DNA from: DASYZQ01 sp035946175
Lineage (GTDB): Bacteria; Patescibacteriota; Saccharimonadia; Saccharimonadales; UBA4665
Direction: 5' to 3'
Assembly (NCBI GenBank): GCA_035946175.1
Contig: DASYZQ010000024.1
Coordinates: 1 to 19,107, forward strand
Length of the DNA: 19,107 bases
Position 1 is the stretch's first letter; the number at the start of each line of letters is the position of its first letter. Below the pieces are notes generated by a model, which was not told where the DNA came from, did not search any database, and worked only from the letters and a program-made list of their open reading frames with translations. Position numbers and translations under genes: made by a program. Shown one piece after another: positions 8,398 through 14,919 of the stretch.

Positions 8398-8961
8398 ATG
8401 GCATTTATCTATGTGATTATAGCCGTCGTCGTGATACTGCTGATTTTGGCAGCCATGTATAACGGTCTGGTCCGGCTCAATATGCGTTCCCAAGAGGCCT
8501 GGAGCGATATAACGGTACAGTTGAAACGTCGGTATGACCTTATCCCCAACCTGGTCAACACGGTCAAAGGCTATGCTACCCATGAGAAAAGCGTATTCGA
8601 GGATGTTACTAAGGCTCGGACACAGGCCCTAGGTGCTCAAGGTGTAAAAGCCACAGCCGAAGCCGAAAACCAGTTTCAGCAGACCTTGAAAAGCCTATTT
8701 GCGGTCGCCGAAAACTATCCACAGCTCAAAGCCAGCGACAACTTTAAAGCACTGCAGGACGAGCTGATCGATACCGAAGACAAAATTCAGGCCTCGCGGC
8801 GTTTCTACAACAGCATTGTGCGAGACTTCAACACCAAGCGCAAGACCTTCCCGACTAACGTTTTCGCCAACATGCTGGGGTTCAAGCAGGACAAAGAGTT
8901 CTTTGAACTTGATGAAGCCCAAACCGCTCAGGTGGAGCAGCCTGTCAACGTTAAATTCTAA
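8398..8961 (+). CDS. lemA: LemA family protein
   Basis: 187 aa from the ATG at 8398. An upstream in-frame ATG at 8335 was not used because it precedes the probable promoter and the extra residues are unlike LemA. An N-terminal membrane helix (about residues 4-21) ends in YNGLVRLN, followed by the family signature AWSDITVQLKRRYDLIPNLV and a helical-bundle domain through FNTKRKTFPTNVFANMLGF. LemA proteins are small membrane-anchored proteins with a large helical domain, usually genetically linked to the protease HtpX, which is the next gene 35 bp downstream. The molecular role is not firmly known; membrane or envelope stress is the usual proposal. Confidence 0.92.
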   Translation: MAFIYVIIAVVVILLILAAMYNGLVRLNMRSQEAWSDITVQLKRRYDLIPNLVNTVKGYATHEKSVFEDVTKARTQALGAQGVKATAEAENQFQQTLKSLFAVAENYPQLKASDNFKALQDELIDTEDKIQASRRFYNSIVRDFNTKRKTFPTNVFANMLGFKQDKEFFELDEAQTAQVEQPVNVKF

Positions 8962-8996
8962 GATTGTTGATCTGTTTTTAGGGGCATGAGGCATCT

Positions 8997-9878
8997 ATGT
9001 ATAGTGAGATAGCGAGCAACAAACGTCGCACCATTGTTATTATGTTTGGTTTTATGGTGTTTGCGGGGCTTCTTGCTTGGCTGTTTGGTAGGATATACGG
9101 TAGCCCAAGCCTGACTATTGCTGTGATCATCGGGGCGCTTGTCTACGCGACGATCAGCTACTTCGCGGGTAGCCGGCTGAGTCTGGCGGTAAATGGTGCG
9201 AAAGAGATACAGCGGCGGGATAACCCGCGACTCTGGCGTGTAGTGGAAAACCTGAGCATTACCGATGGGCTACCAATGCCGCGGGTCTTCATTATTGACG
9301 ATCCGGCACCGAACGCCTTTGCCACTGGTCGTGATCCGAATCATGCGGCAGTCTGTGCTACCTCGGGCTTGCTTGAAATCATGGATGATAAGGAACTCGA
9401 AGGTGTAATCGCCCACGAGCTCGGGCACGTCAAAAACTACGACATTCGGGTTGCTATGATTTCCTTCGCTCTATCGGCAGTTGTCTCAATTATTGCCGAT
9501 GTTATGCTTCGGATGACTTTATTTCGAGGTAATAATCGAGAGGAGGGAGAGAACAATCAACTCTTTCTAGTGCTCGGTATCATTGCCGCCATTCTCGCCC
9601 CGATTATAGCCACGCTTATCCAGTTGGCAATTTCTCGCAAGCGCGAATTTCTGGCTGATGCTACTGGCGCGCTGACAACTCGTTATCCGGAAGGACTGGC
9701 CAGTGCATTGGAAAAAATTGAGCGTACCGGTAGCGTGCTAAGGCATCAAAACACAGCCACGGCGCATTTCTTTTTCGCTAATCCTTTGCGGGGCCACAGC
9801 GTAACGAATTTTTTCAGCACCCACCCCCCGATTAAAGAACGGATCCGCCGACTTCGCAGTATGGATCTGCACGTATAG
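8997..9878 (+). CDS. htpX: Membrane zinc metalloprotease HtpX (peptidase M48)
   Basis: A 293-aa integral membrane protease that degrades misfolded membrane proteins. Two N-terminal membrane helices (about 13-31 and 40-58) precede the catalytic motif HELGH at 140-144 in GVIAHELGHVKNYDI; the third zinc ligand is probably E217 in SRKREFLADA. Two more hydrophobic segments lie at about 152-171 and 189-212, between these motifs. Residues APNAFATGRDP are typical of HtpX. Length matches the family. GAGG sits 5 nt before the ATG. It follows lemA by 35 bp and precedes a membrane protein by 5 bp, so it is probably co-transcribed with both. Confidence 0.95.
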   Translation: MYSEIASNKRRTIVIMFGFMVFAGLLAWLFGRIYGSPSLTIAVIIGALVYATISYFAGSRLSLAVNGAKEIQRRDNPRLWRVVENLSITDGLPMPRVFIIDDPAPNAFATGRDPNHAAVCATSGLLEIMDDKELEGVIAHELGHVKNYDIRVAMISFALSAVVSIIADVMLRMTLFRGNNREEGENNQLFLVLGIIAAILAPIIATLIQLAISRKREFLADATGALTTRYPEGLASALEKIERTGSVLRHQNTATAHFFFANPLRGHSVTNFFSTHPPIKERIRRLRSMDLHV

Positions 9879-9883
9879 CGCTT

Positions 9884-10825
9884 ATGCCTAAGCAAAAAAT
9901 CACGACTCGTCATAAAGAACCGAAATCGTCGGTTCCTTCGGTTACCACCAATAATGTACCAGCCAAGTCTAGTGGTAGTAACCGTCGGCTCAAATTGCCC
10001 AGTTACCGTTCGTTTCACCTGCAGCCACGCATCCGACAATCACCAGTCGTATTATCGGGTGCAGTCAGACTATTTGCGCGTACGACGGCTTTACTCGTTC
10101 GACGATGGAAACTATTTGGCGGTATGCTATTGTGGTACTTGATTTTAGGTGTGGTAATAGTACAGGGAATCAGCCTGCACGGCAGTACCGGCAGTGTGGG
10201 TTCGTCAATCAGCTCGCTGTTTACCGCTACCACCACGGGCGCGACGGGCGGTTATCAACTGCTTGGTATCTTGCTAGTCAGTCTGGCATTCATCTGGTGT
10301 CTCCGTGAAGTCTACAGCAATCATCCGGTACGGATACGGGATGGTTTCTATCAGGGCATGGGGCCGCTGATCCCCTTTACACTGGTTCTCATTGTTGTCG
10401 GGTTGGAGTTGTTGCCGGCGGTAATCGGTGTCAGCGTCTACACTGTGATCATAGGTAACGGCATCGCAGCGCTGTTGGTTGAGAAAATCCTCTGGGCGGC
10501 AGTCATGGGAGTGTTGCTGCTGCTTAGTTGCTACATGGTAAGCTCATCGGTCTTTGCACTCTACATCGTGACATTGCCCGGTATGACGCCGATCAAGGCA
10601 CTGCGTTCCGCACGTCAATTAGTGCGGAACCGCCGCTGGCTGATTATGCGCAAGCTGCTCTTTATGCCCTTTGCTGTGGCCCTGGTCGTTGTGATCGTAA
10701 TGGTCCCGTTTGTACTGCTACTCAATCGCGTGTCAGCATTTGTGTTTCTGCTTCTGGAGACTGCTGCTATCGGTTTAGTGCACAGCTATATGTATGGCCT
10801 ATACCGGGAGCTACTCAATGAGTAG
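9884..10825 (+). CDS. Integral membrane protein of unknown function
   Basis: 313 aa, unrecognised. The first ~75 residues are polar and basic (KQKITTRHKEPK, Ser/Thr/Pro-rich), followed by about six hydrophobic segments: LFGGMLLWYLILGVVIV (about 78-94), GYQLLGILLVSLAFIWCL, LIPFTLVLIVVGLELLPAVIG, AAVMGVLLLLSCYMV, LLFMPFAVALVVVIVMVPFV and the final segment ending near YMYGLYRELLNE. A charged patch, IKALRSARQLVRNRRWLIMRK, before the penultimate helix resembles a cytoplasmic loop of DUF975/YciC-like membrane proteins, but that is only a similarity of style. It starts 5 bp after htpX and overlaps ligA by 8 bp, so it sits inside the lemA-ligA operon. No catalytic motif is seen. Confidence 0.75.
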   Translation: MPKQKITTRHKEPKSSVPSVTTNNVPAKSSGSNRRLKLPSYRSFHLQPRIRQSPVVLSGAVRLFARTTALLVRRWKLFGGMLLWYLILGVVIVQGISLHGSTGSVGSSISSLFTATTTGATGGYQLLGILLVSLAFIWCLREVYSNHPVRIRDGFYQGMGPLIPFTLVLIVVGLELLPAVIGVSVYTVIIGNGIAALLVEKILWAAVMGVLLLLSCYMVSSSVFALYIVTLPGMTPIKALRSARQLVRNRRWLIMRKLLFMPFAVALVVVIVMVPFVLLLNRVSAFVFLLLETAAIGLVHSYMYGLYRELLNE

Positions 10826-12851
10826 GGTGCTTACCAAGCAGCAAGCCATCGCCCGTATCAGCAAGCTTCGTGAGCTGATAGACAATTATCGCTATCACTA
10901 CCATGTGCTCGATGAATCGATCATGAGCGAGGCCGCCGCCGACAGCCTGAAGCACGAGCTGAGTGAGCTGGAAGCGCAGTATCCGGAGCTTGTCAGCCCT
11001 GACAGCCCGACACAACGTGTGGCCGGTAAACCGCTGCCGGGTTTTTCGCAGGTAACCCATAAGACTCGTATGCTAAGCCTGAACGACGTATTTAACCGTG
11101 AGGAAATCGTCGCCTGGATCAACCGAATACAGAAACTAGTACCAGAAGCCCGGCCAGAGTTTTTTGTCGAACTCAAGCTCGATGGCTTTGCCTGTTCTTT
11201 GATCTACCAGGATGGCCAGTTAATACAGGCAGTAACCCGGGGTGATGGCTATGTCGGCGAGGATGTGACCATGAACGTACGTACCATGGAGAGCGTGCCA
11301 TTTAATTTGCGTCGTGCGAAAGGTTTTGAGCAGTTCCTGCGTGGCCGGACCGAAATACGCGGTGAAATTATTATGTATAAAAAAGACTTTGCGGCGCTTA
11401 ATACGGCACGTAAAGCAGCTGAGTTGCCAGTATTCGCTAACCCGCGTAATCTTGCAGCCGGTAGTATCCGGCAGCTTGATCCGAAGCTGGCTGCTGCCCG
11501 CCCGCTACGGTTTCGGGCCTGGGATTTGCTACGAGATGATCTAGGCGAGGTGCCGACTTGGGAATTTGCCGCACAGGTAGTCCAAGCCTTAGGGATTGCT
11601 GCCGGCAACCAGTCCAAAGTCCTTAAAGATGTCGATGAAATTATGCGCTACGCTGACGCCTGGGGGAATAAACGTCGTAAACTACCATATAACACGGACG
11701 GGCTGGTTATTAAAGTGAATGATCGGGCCCTGTATAGCAAGCTCGGCGTAGTCGGCAAAGCACCCCGGGCAGCAGTCGCATACAAATATGCCGCCGAAGA
11801 GGCGACTACTGTTGTTCGGGATATTGTTATCAGTATCGGCCGTACTGGTGCAGCTACTCCGGTGGCGGTCTGCGACCCGGTAGTGATTGCTGGTACGACC
11901 GTACAGCACGCTTCACTACATAACGCCGATGAGATTGCCAGAAAGGACATCCGCATTGGCGACACCGTCATTATTTTCAAAGCCGGGGATATTATCCCGC
12001 AAGTACTGCGGGTACTGCCGGAGTTGCGACCGAGAGGCACCAAGTTGTTCAATATGGAACGTACGCTCGCTAAACAATACCCCGAATTACGATTTGAACG
12101 GCCATCAGGAGAAGCGGTGTATAGGGTCAGGGGGGCCAGCGGACGATTGCTTTTGAAGAAACAACTGGAGCACTTTGCAAGCAAATCGGCGTTGGATATC
12201 GATGGCATGGGTGAAAAAAATGTTGCCGCTCTGGTCGACGCCAAGCTTATACATGACATAGCGGATATCTATGAGCTCACTGAGGAGCAGGTGAAAGGCC
12301 TGGACCGCTTTGCCGACATATCCGCCCGTAATCTGGTGGGTGCAATTGCTGCCGCCAAATGGCCGACTCTGTCTCGCTTTATCTACGGTCTCGGTATCCG
12401 CCATATAGGAGCCCAAACCGCAGTTGACTTGGCTGATCATTTTGGCTCTATGAAGACACTTGAGAAGGTTACACTTGATGATTTGCAGGAGGTTGAAGGT
12501 GTTGGCGAGATAGTGGCTGAGTCGATTCTGGCGTGGTTTGCAGATGAGGATAATCTGAAGCTGTTACGGAAGCTGGAGCGGCAAGGGATACAACCACATT
12601 ACACAGCGCATGCCCGTGGTCCCCTACATGGCCAATCCTTTGTCATTACCGGTACGCTTGCAAGCATGAGTCGAGATGAAGCCGCTGATCGGATTCAGGC
12701 GCTTGGCGGTAGCTTCCAGACGGCCGTCATCAAAACAACGACCTACTTAGTAGTCGGCCATGATACCGGTGAAGCCAAGCTGGTTAAAGCTAGAAAACTA
12801 GGTACTAAGACGATCAACGAACAACAGCTGATGCATCTGCTGGAACGTTGA
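10818..12851 (+). CDS. ligA: NAD+-dependent DNA ligase lacking zinc-finger cysteines
   Basis: 677 aa; joins 5'-phosphate/3'-OH nicks in replication and repair. The ATG at 10818 was chosen over one at 10794 because GGGAG lies 7 nt upstream and it starts normally. Order: domain Ia (about 1-70), adenylation domain with K120 in EFFVELKLDGFA, OB fold (about 315-405), zinc-finger position (about 412-451), helix-hairpin-helix repeats (about 455-590), C-terminal BRCT (about 595-677). Two oddities: the zinc-finger segment, before HFASKSALDIDGMG, contains no cysteine where four are expected; and domain Ia has E38 and A41 where E. coli LigA has D32 and Y35, while Y28, H29 and D42 are kept. The rest is intact and full length, so the gene is probably functional and lineage-adapted. 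Confidence 0.95.
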   Translation: MSRVLTKQQAIARISKLRELIDNYRYHYHVLDESIMSEAAADSLKHELSELEAQYPELVSPDSPTQRVAGKPLPGFSQVTHKTRMLSLNDVFNREEIVAWINRIQKLVPEARPEFFVELKLDGFACSLIYQDGQLIQAVTRGDGYVGEDVTMNVRTMESVPFNLRRAKGFEQFLRGRTEIRGEIIMYKKDFAALNTARKAAELPVFANPRNLAAGSIRQLDPKLAAARPLRFRAWDLLRDDLGEVPTWEFAAQVVQALGIAAGNQSKVLKDVDEIMRYADAWGNKRRKLPYNTDGLVIKVNDRALYSKLGVVGKAPRAAVAYKYAAEEATTVVRDIVISIGRTGAATPVAVCDPVVIAGTTVQHASLHNADEIARKDIRIGDTVIIFKAGDIIPQVLRVLPELRPRGTKLFNMERTLAKQYPELRFERPSGEAVYRVRGASGRLLLKKQLEHFASKSALDIDGMGEKNVAALVDAKLIHDIADIYELTEEQVKGLDRFADISARNLVGAIAAAKWPTLSRFIYGLGIRHIGAQTAVDLADHFGSMKTLEKVTLDDLQEVEGVGEIVAESILAWFADEDNLKLLRKLERQGIQPHYTAHARGPLHGQSFVITGTLASMSRDEAADRIQALGGSFQTAVIKTTTYLVVGHDTGEAKLVKARKLGTKTINEQQLMHLLER

Positions 12852-12899
12852 GCCCGCAACCTTTACCCACTATTCGCAGATAATTTCAAAGGATAATTA

Positions 12900-12927
12900 T
12901 TGACATGTGGCAGATTTTAGCTAAGCT
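12900..12927 (+). promoter_or_regulatory. Possible promoter upstream of a structured RNA
   Basis: A perfect -35 TTGACA at 12900-12905 is followed after 16 bp by a weak -10, TAAGCT at 12922-12927. A start near 12934 would lie just before the structured segment at 12937-13046. The weak -10 keeps confidence low. Confidence 0.3.
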
Positions 12928-12936
12928 TTAAGTATC

Positions 12937-13046
12937 TCGTGCGCCGATAATGCGGCGTGTGAAATAAAAAGGGCAAACAAAATTACCACCCGCCGCCGGG
13001 TGGGCGCGCACGAAAGCAACGGCTGGAGGTATCTCCGGTTGTTGCT
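12937..13046 (+). ncRNA. Candidate structured RNA in the ligA to tRNA gap
   Basis: Three strong pairings lie in a 110-nt stretch without a gene. P1: TCGTGCGC (12937-12944) pairs with GCGCACGA (13006-13013), 8 bp. P3: CCACCCG (12986-12992) pairs with CGGGTGG (12997-13003), 7 bp, loop 4. P4: 13015-13028 pairs with 13033-13046, 14 bp including three G-U pairs, loop GTAT. A local hairpin, GCGCCG (12941-12946) with CGGCGT (12953-12958), would exclude P1, a switch-like arrangement. The single-stranded AAAAAGGGCAAACAAAATTA lies between. No known family was matched, and no T-tract follows P4. It could be a small RNA, the ligA 3' region, or both. Confidence 0.4.
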
Positions 13047-13061
13047 ATTGAACTATTACAC

Positions 13062-13091
13062 TTGATAGGAATCTGTCTTCCTTGATAAAAT
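13062..13091 (+). promoter_or_regulatory. Promoter of tRNA-Ala
   Basis: TTGATA at 13062-13067, an 18-bp spacer and TAAAAT at 13086-13091. Transcription would begin near 13098, about 8 nt before the mature tRNA end. Confidence 0.6.
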
Positions 13092-13105
13092 ATCATCTGG
13101 TATTT

Positions 13106-13182
13106 GGGGCATTAGCTCAGTTGGCTAGAGCGCATCTATGGCATAGATGAGGTCATCGGTTCGAGCCCGATATGCTCCACCA
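13106..13182 (+). tRNA. tRNA-Ala (anticodon GGC)
   Basis: A full 77-nt cloverleaf: acceptor GGGGCAT pairs with ATGCTCC (13172-13178) with a G3-U70 wobble, the alanine identity element; D stem GCTC/GAGC; anticodon stem CATCT/AGATG with loop ATGGCAT giving anticodon GGC; T stem ATCGG/CCGAT with loop TTCGAGC; discriminator A and an encoded CCA at 13180-13182. An intrinsic terminator begins 12 nt further on. The last 8 nt (CTCCACCA) plus the terminator are repeated twice downstream, marking this gene as an integration target. Confidence 0.97.
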
Positions 13183-13240
13183 CGTAAACATGCCAAGTCT
13201 ACAGCTATATCTGTAGACTTTTTTAATACGAAAAAGTTTG
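13175..13240 (+). repeat. Direct repeat copy 1 (tRNA-Ala 3' end plus terminator; att-like)
   Basis: 66 bp starting at CTCCACCA of the tRNA and ending in AAAAAGTTTG. Copies 2 (14150-14215) and 3 (14920-14985) are identical except at two positions in the hairpin loop. Copy 1 has loop CTATAT; the others have ATATAG, its reverse complement. Confidence 0.95.
13195..13224 (+). terminator. Intrinsic terminator of tRNA-Ala
   Basis: Perfect 10-bp stem AAGTCTACAG / CTGTAGACTT with a 6-nt loop, CTATAT; the stem runs into six consecutive T. It ends the tRNA transcript and is the template copied at the two cassette ends. Confidence 0.9.
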
Positions 13241-13281
13241 GTTATCATAAAAAATATTCTCCCCCATCAACTCTTCAACGA

Positions 13282-13395
13282 TCACTCTTCTAATTTGATG
13301 TCACCATACCTATTAACGGCGATATTATCCCAGAGCGACTGGTTCCGTGTCCATATGTGCATCATGCCGCAGATCACATACTCTTTATTCGCCAT
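13282..13395 (-). CDS. Possible 37-aa protein, divergent from mntA
   Basis: An ATG at 13395 opens a 37-codon frame ending in TGA at 13282-13284, beginning MANKEYVICGMMHIWTRN and ending YGDIKLEE. AGGAG lies 5 nt before the ATG, the best Shine-Dalgarno in the cassette, and the palindrome GTATAC (13405-13410) could supply -10 boxes in both directions. No family was recognised. It occupies most of the 178 bp between repeat copy 1 and mntA. Short length leaves chance possible. Confidence 0.35.
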   Translation of the reverse strand: MANKEYVICGMMHIWTRNQSLWDNIAVNRYGDIKLEE

Positions 13396-13405
13396 ACAAC
13401 TCCTG

Positions 13406-13411
13406 TATACT
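13406..13411 (+). promoter_or_regulatory. -10 box of the mntA-hepT operon
   Basis: TATACT ending 7 nt before the mntA ATG at 13419, with only a weak -35 (TTTATT at 13384-13389). The transcript would be leaderless. The box overlaps the palindrome GTATAC, so divergent transcription is possible. Confidence 0.55.
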
Positions 13412-13418
13412 AGACAAT

Positions 13419-13715
13419 ATGAAACCACAAGAGTTACACCTTCCAATCGACTTGGCTGTGTTACGCAGAATACTTCGTAAGCACAGAGTACTTCACGCTA
13501 GTATTTTTGGCTCCTATGCTCGTGGTGAAGCTAGAGCTGATAGTGATTTAGATGTTTTAGTGAGCTATGCGCCTGGAGTCTCACTGTTCGGCCATTTTGA
13601 CCTTAGAGATGAGCTGGAAAAGTATAGTGGCAAGAAAGTTGACGTTGTCTCAGATAGGGCTTTATCACGACATATACGGCCATACATTGAAAAGGAGAAG
13701 GTCTCTATACTATGA
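13419..13715 (+). CDS. mntA: MntA-like antitoxin, minimal nucleotidyltransferase
   Basis: 98 aa from the ATG at 13419; earlier in-frame codons were rejected because they precede the promoter and do not match the fold. The nucleotidyltransferase signature GSX10DXD is exact: G31-S32, then D43 and D45 in IFGSYARGEARADSDLDVLV, with a third acidic residue likely D75 in KKVDVV. In characterised HepT/MntA pairs MntA is the antitoxin and transfers AMP units from ATP to a tyrosine of HepT, silencing its RNase. The stop overlaps the hepT start by 4 nt (ATGA), so the two are translationally coupled. The antitoxin comes first, the reverse of the Shewanella operon order as I recall it. Confidence 0.9.
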   Translation: MKPQELHLPIDLAVLRRILRKHRVLHASIFGSYARGEARADSDLDVLVSYAPGVSLFGHFDLRDELEKYSGKKVDVVSDRALSRHIRPYIEKEKVSIL

Positions 13716-14050
13716 GCCATGAAGAGCGTGATTTGGTACTACTACGAGAAGTGTTAGACCTAATAGATCTGACAACCGCAAATGTGCCTAATAACAAAGA
13801 AGCGTTCATGCATGATCTCAATGCACGGGATGCAACCGCTCTGCGGGTACAGGCAATTGGAGAGCATATGCGCTCTCTGAGTGAAGTTTTCCGCGAGCAG
13901 CACTCAGAATTACCCTGGCGACAATCAATTGCTATGCGTAATATTGTTGCTCACGAGTATGGTAATCTGGATTATGAAATTGTTTGGGAAGTGGTAACCG
14001 GTAACGATTTTGCTTCGTTCCGCGAGTTGGTGCTAAAAATACTGAAATAG
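13712..14050 (+). CDS. hepT: HepT-like toxin, HEPN-domain ribonuclease (DUF86)
   Basis: 112 aa, mostly helical. The active site RX4HXY is exact in MRNIVAHEYGNLDYEIVWEV: R76, H81 and Y83; the Tyr is the residue AMPylated by MntA in the characterised system. HEPN toxins cleave RNA, including tRNA. GARD-like ARDATALRVQAIGEHMRSLS is the usual DUF86 central helix. AAGGAGAAGG lies just upstream within mntA. The gene ends about 100 bp before repeat copy 2, whose hairpin terminates the operon. Length is normal for the family. Both motifs intact suggests an active pair. Confidence 0.9.
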   Translation: MSHEERDLVLLREVLDLIDLTTANVPNNKEAFMHDLNARDATALRVQAIGEHMRSLSEVFREQHSELPWRQSIAMRNIVAHEYGNLDYEIVWEVVTGNDFASFRELVLKILK

Positions 14051-14058
14051 CCGATTGT

Positions 14059-14215
14059 ACATCCGTTGTTACTATCCCGATCTAATAGTTTGCGTATCTC
14101 TTTAATATCCCTCTCTGGATCATCACCCAAAGTTATCTTGACGGGCTATCTCCACCACGTAAACATGCCAAGTCTACAGATATAGCTGTAGACTTTTTTA
14201 ATACGAAAAAGTTTG
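14059..14215 (+). repeat. Direct repeat copy 2 with cassette right end
   Basis: The 66-bp core is 14150-14215. Upstream of it 14093-14149 is identical to 14863-14919, and 14059-14092 is 22/34 identical to 14829-14862, without gaps. Copies 2 and 3 thus share 123 bp with no difference plus a diverged edge, which copy 1 lacks because there the left flank is the tRNA. On the minus strand the shared part encodes a protein tail (see 14835-14915). Confidence 0.9.
14170..14199 (+). terminator. Terminator of cassette 1 (copied tRNA terminator)
   Basis: Same 10-bp stem and T-tract as after the tRNA, loop ATATAG instead of CTATAT. It would end the mntA-hepT transcript. Confidence 0.85.
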
Positions 14216-14246
14216 GCTATAAGATGCATCAGCCAAATATTAGATT

Positions 14247-14275
14247 TTGCAACGTGCTTCATTTTGTACTACAAT
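14247..14275 (+). promoter_or_regulatory. Promoter of the relB/relE-like operon
   Basis: TTGCAA at 14247-14252, a 17-bp spacer and TACAAT at 14270-14275, the best sigma-70-type promoter in the window. The ATG at 14285 lies 9 nt after the -10 box, giving a leader of at most a few bases. Confidence 0.7.
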
Positions 14276-14284
14276 GTAGACATT

Positions 14285-14566
14285 ATGAATAGTACAGCCT
14301 TAACCATTCGAACGGATCCCAGAACAAAAAAGACAATAGCGGACTTTGCTGCTTCTGTTGGCTTATCTACAAGTGCCTTTGCAACGGCCATACTGCTGCA
14401 GGTGGTGCGTGAACAGCGTGTGCTACTGACACCAATACCAACGCTTGAGCCGACACCTTATTTAGAGAATATTATGCGTAGGGCAGCAGCAGATCGTAAG
14501 ACAAATCGCAACTATAAAACCGTTACCAACGAAGCTGAACTCGACAATCTTTTTAAGAAACTATGA
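14285..14566 (+). CDS. RelB/DinJ-like antitoxin
   Basis: 93 aa from the ATG at 14285; the frame is open to 14213, but those codons overlap the promoter. The N-terminus reads as a ribbon-helix-helix DNA-binding domain: strand ALTIRTDPRTKKTIADFAAS and helix GLSTSAFATAILLQVV. The basic C-terminal part (MRRAAADRKTNRNYKTV, ending NLFKKL) would wrap the toxin. RelB/DinJ antitoxins neutralise the partner and repress their own promoter; no operator repeat was identified. It overlaps the toxin gene by 4 nt (ATGA). Confidence 0.8.
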   Translation: MNSTALTIRTDPRTKKTIADFAASVGLSTSAFATAILLQVVREQRVLLTPIPTLEPTPYLENIMRRAAADRKTNRNYKTVTNEAELDNLFKKL

Positions 14567-14829
14567 TTACCCTGAAGTTTCATAAAGATTTCTTAAAGCA
14601 AGTCAGCAACTTGAAACCAGCTCAGAAGAAACGACTGCAAGCAGCATTGAAGCTGTTTCAAAAGGATCCCAACTATCCTGGTCTATATAATCATTCTCTT
14701 ATGGGTGAATGGAAAGGTTACCGCTCGATAGCTTTTGGTGGTGACTGGCGAGCTCATTTTGAACTTACCGACAATGATACAATAGCTTGGTTCGTCGCTT
14801 GCGGTACGCATAGTCAATTATATAAATAA
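14563..14829 (+). CDS. RelE/YafQ-like mRNA interferase toxin
   Basis: 88 aa, a ribosome-dependent mRNA-cleaving toxin by family. Signature features: a basic N-terminal helix region (FHKDFLKQVSNLKPAQKKRL), YNHSLMGEWKGYRSIAFGGD, and the C-terminal CGTHSQLYK. Comparison with YafQ suggests H63-, D67- and H87-type catalytic residues correspond to the His/Asp/His in the NHSL, GDWRAHF and GTHSQLY segments; exact correspondence was not aligned. Length is normal. No good Shine-Dalgarno precedes it, so translation likely depends on coupling to the antitoxin. The stop at 14827-14829 is where similarity to cassette 1's right end begins. Confidence 0.85.
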   Translation: MITLKFHKDFLKQVSNLKPAQKKRLQAALKLFQKDPNYPGLYNHSLMGEWKGYRSIAFGGDWRAHFELTDNDTIAWFVACGTHSQLYK

Positions 14830-14834
14830 CATGC

Positions 14835-14915
14835 TTAGTAGCTATCCTCATCCAAGAGCTCCCGTATCTCTTTAATATCCCTCTCTGGATCATCACCCAA
14901 AGTTATCTTGACGGG
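14835..14915 (-). pseudogene. C-terminal fragment of an unknown gene in the cassette right end
   Basis: The minus strand reads, from a TAG at 14916-14918, PVKITLGDDPERDIKEIR then ELLDEDSY and a stop at 14835. The equivalent frame in cassette 1 reads the same 18 residues then KLLDRDSNN with no stop there. In the diverged edge several changes between copies are synonymous (CGC/CGG, CTA/CTC, TTA/TTG, AGT/AGC), indicating it once was, or still is, coding. No start codon fits in front, so this looks like the severed 3' end of a gene. Family unknown. Confidence 0.45.
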
Positions 14916-14919
14916 CTAT

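Larger units (their letters stand above)
13241..14215. mobile_element. Toxin-antitoxin cassette 1 (MntA/HepT) between att-like repeats
   Basis: This 975-bp unit is bounded by repeat copies 1 and 2. It holds the mntA-hepT operon, a possible divergent 37-aa ORF and a right-end segment shared with cassette 2. No integrase, transposase or inverted-repeat end is present. Integration at the tRNA 3' end by a recombinase acting in trans is the simplest reading; that step is inference, the repeat structure is observed. Confidence 0.6.

Noticed and set aside
10794..10817. Longer LigA start at 10794
   Set aside because: GGGAG is correctly spaced for 10818, and the earlier start would add residues not seen in the family and lengthen the overlap.
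12170..12180. Alternative genetic code (TGA read as an amino acid), as in some CPR lineages
   Set aside because: TGA is needed as a stop in the mntA, relB-like and arginase genes, and no in-frame TGA interrupts the conserved proteins.
11648..12259. 203-aa minus-strand ORF inside ligA
   Set aside because: Entirely antisense to conserved ligase sequence; composition is typical of a shadow frame.
12970..13046. c-di-GMP-I (GEMM) riboswitch
   Set aside because: GGGCAAAC and a following GCACGAAAGC look partly similar, but the conserved junction and receptor hairpin do not line up and no coding gene follows.
13238..13480. 80-aa plus-strand ORF between repeat copy 1 and mntA
   Set aside because: Overlaps the mntA promoter and mntA itself in another frame, with no family or ribosome binding site.
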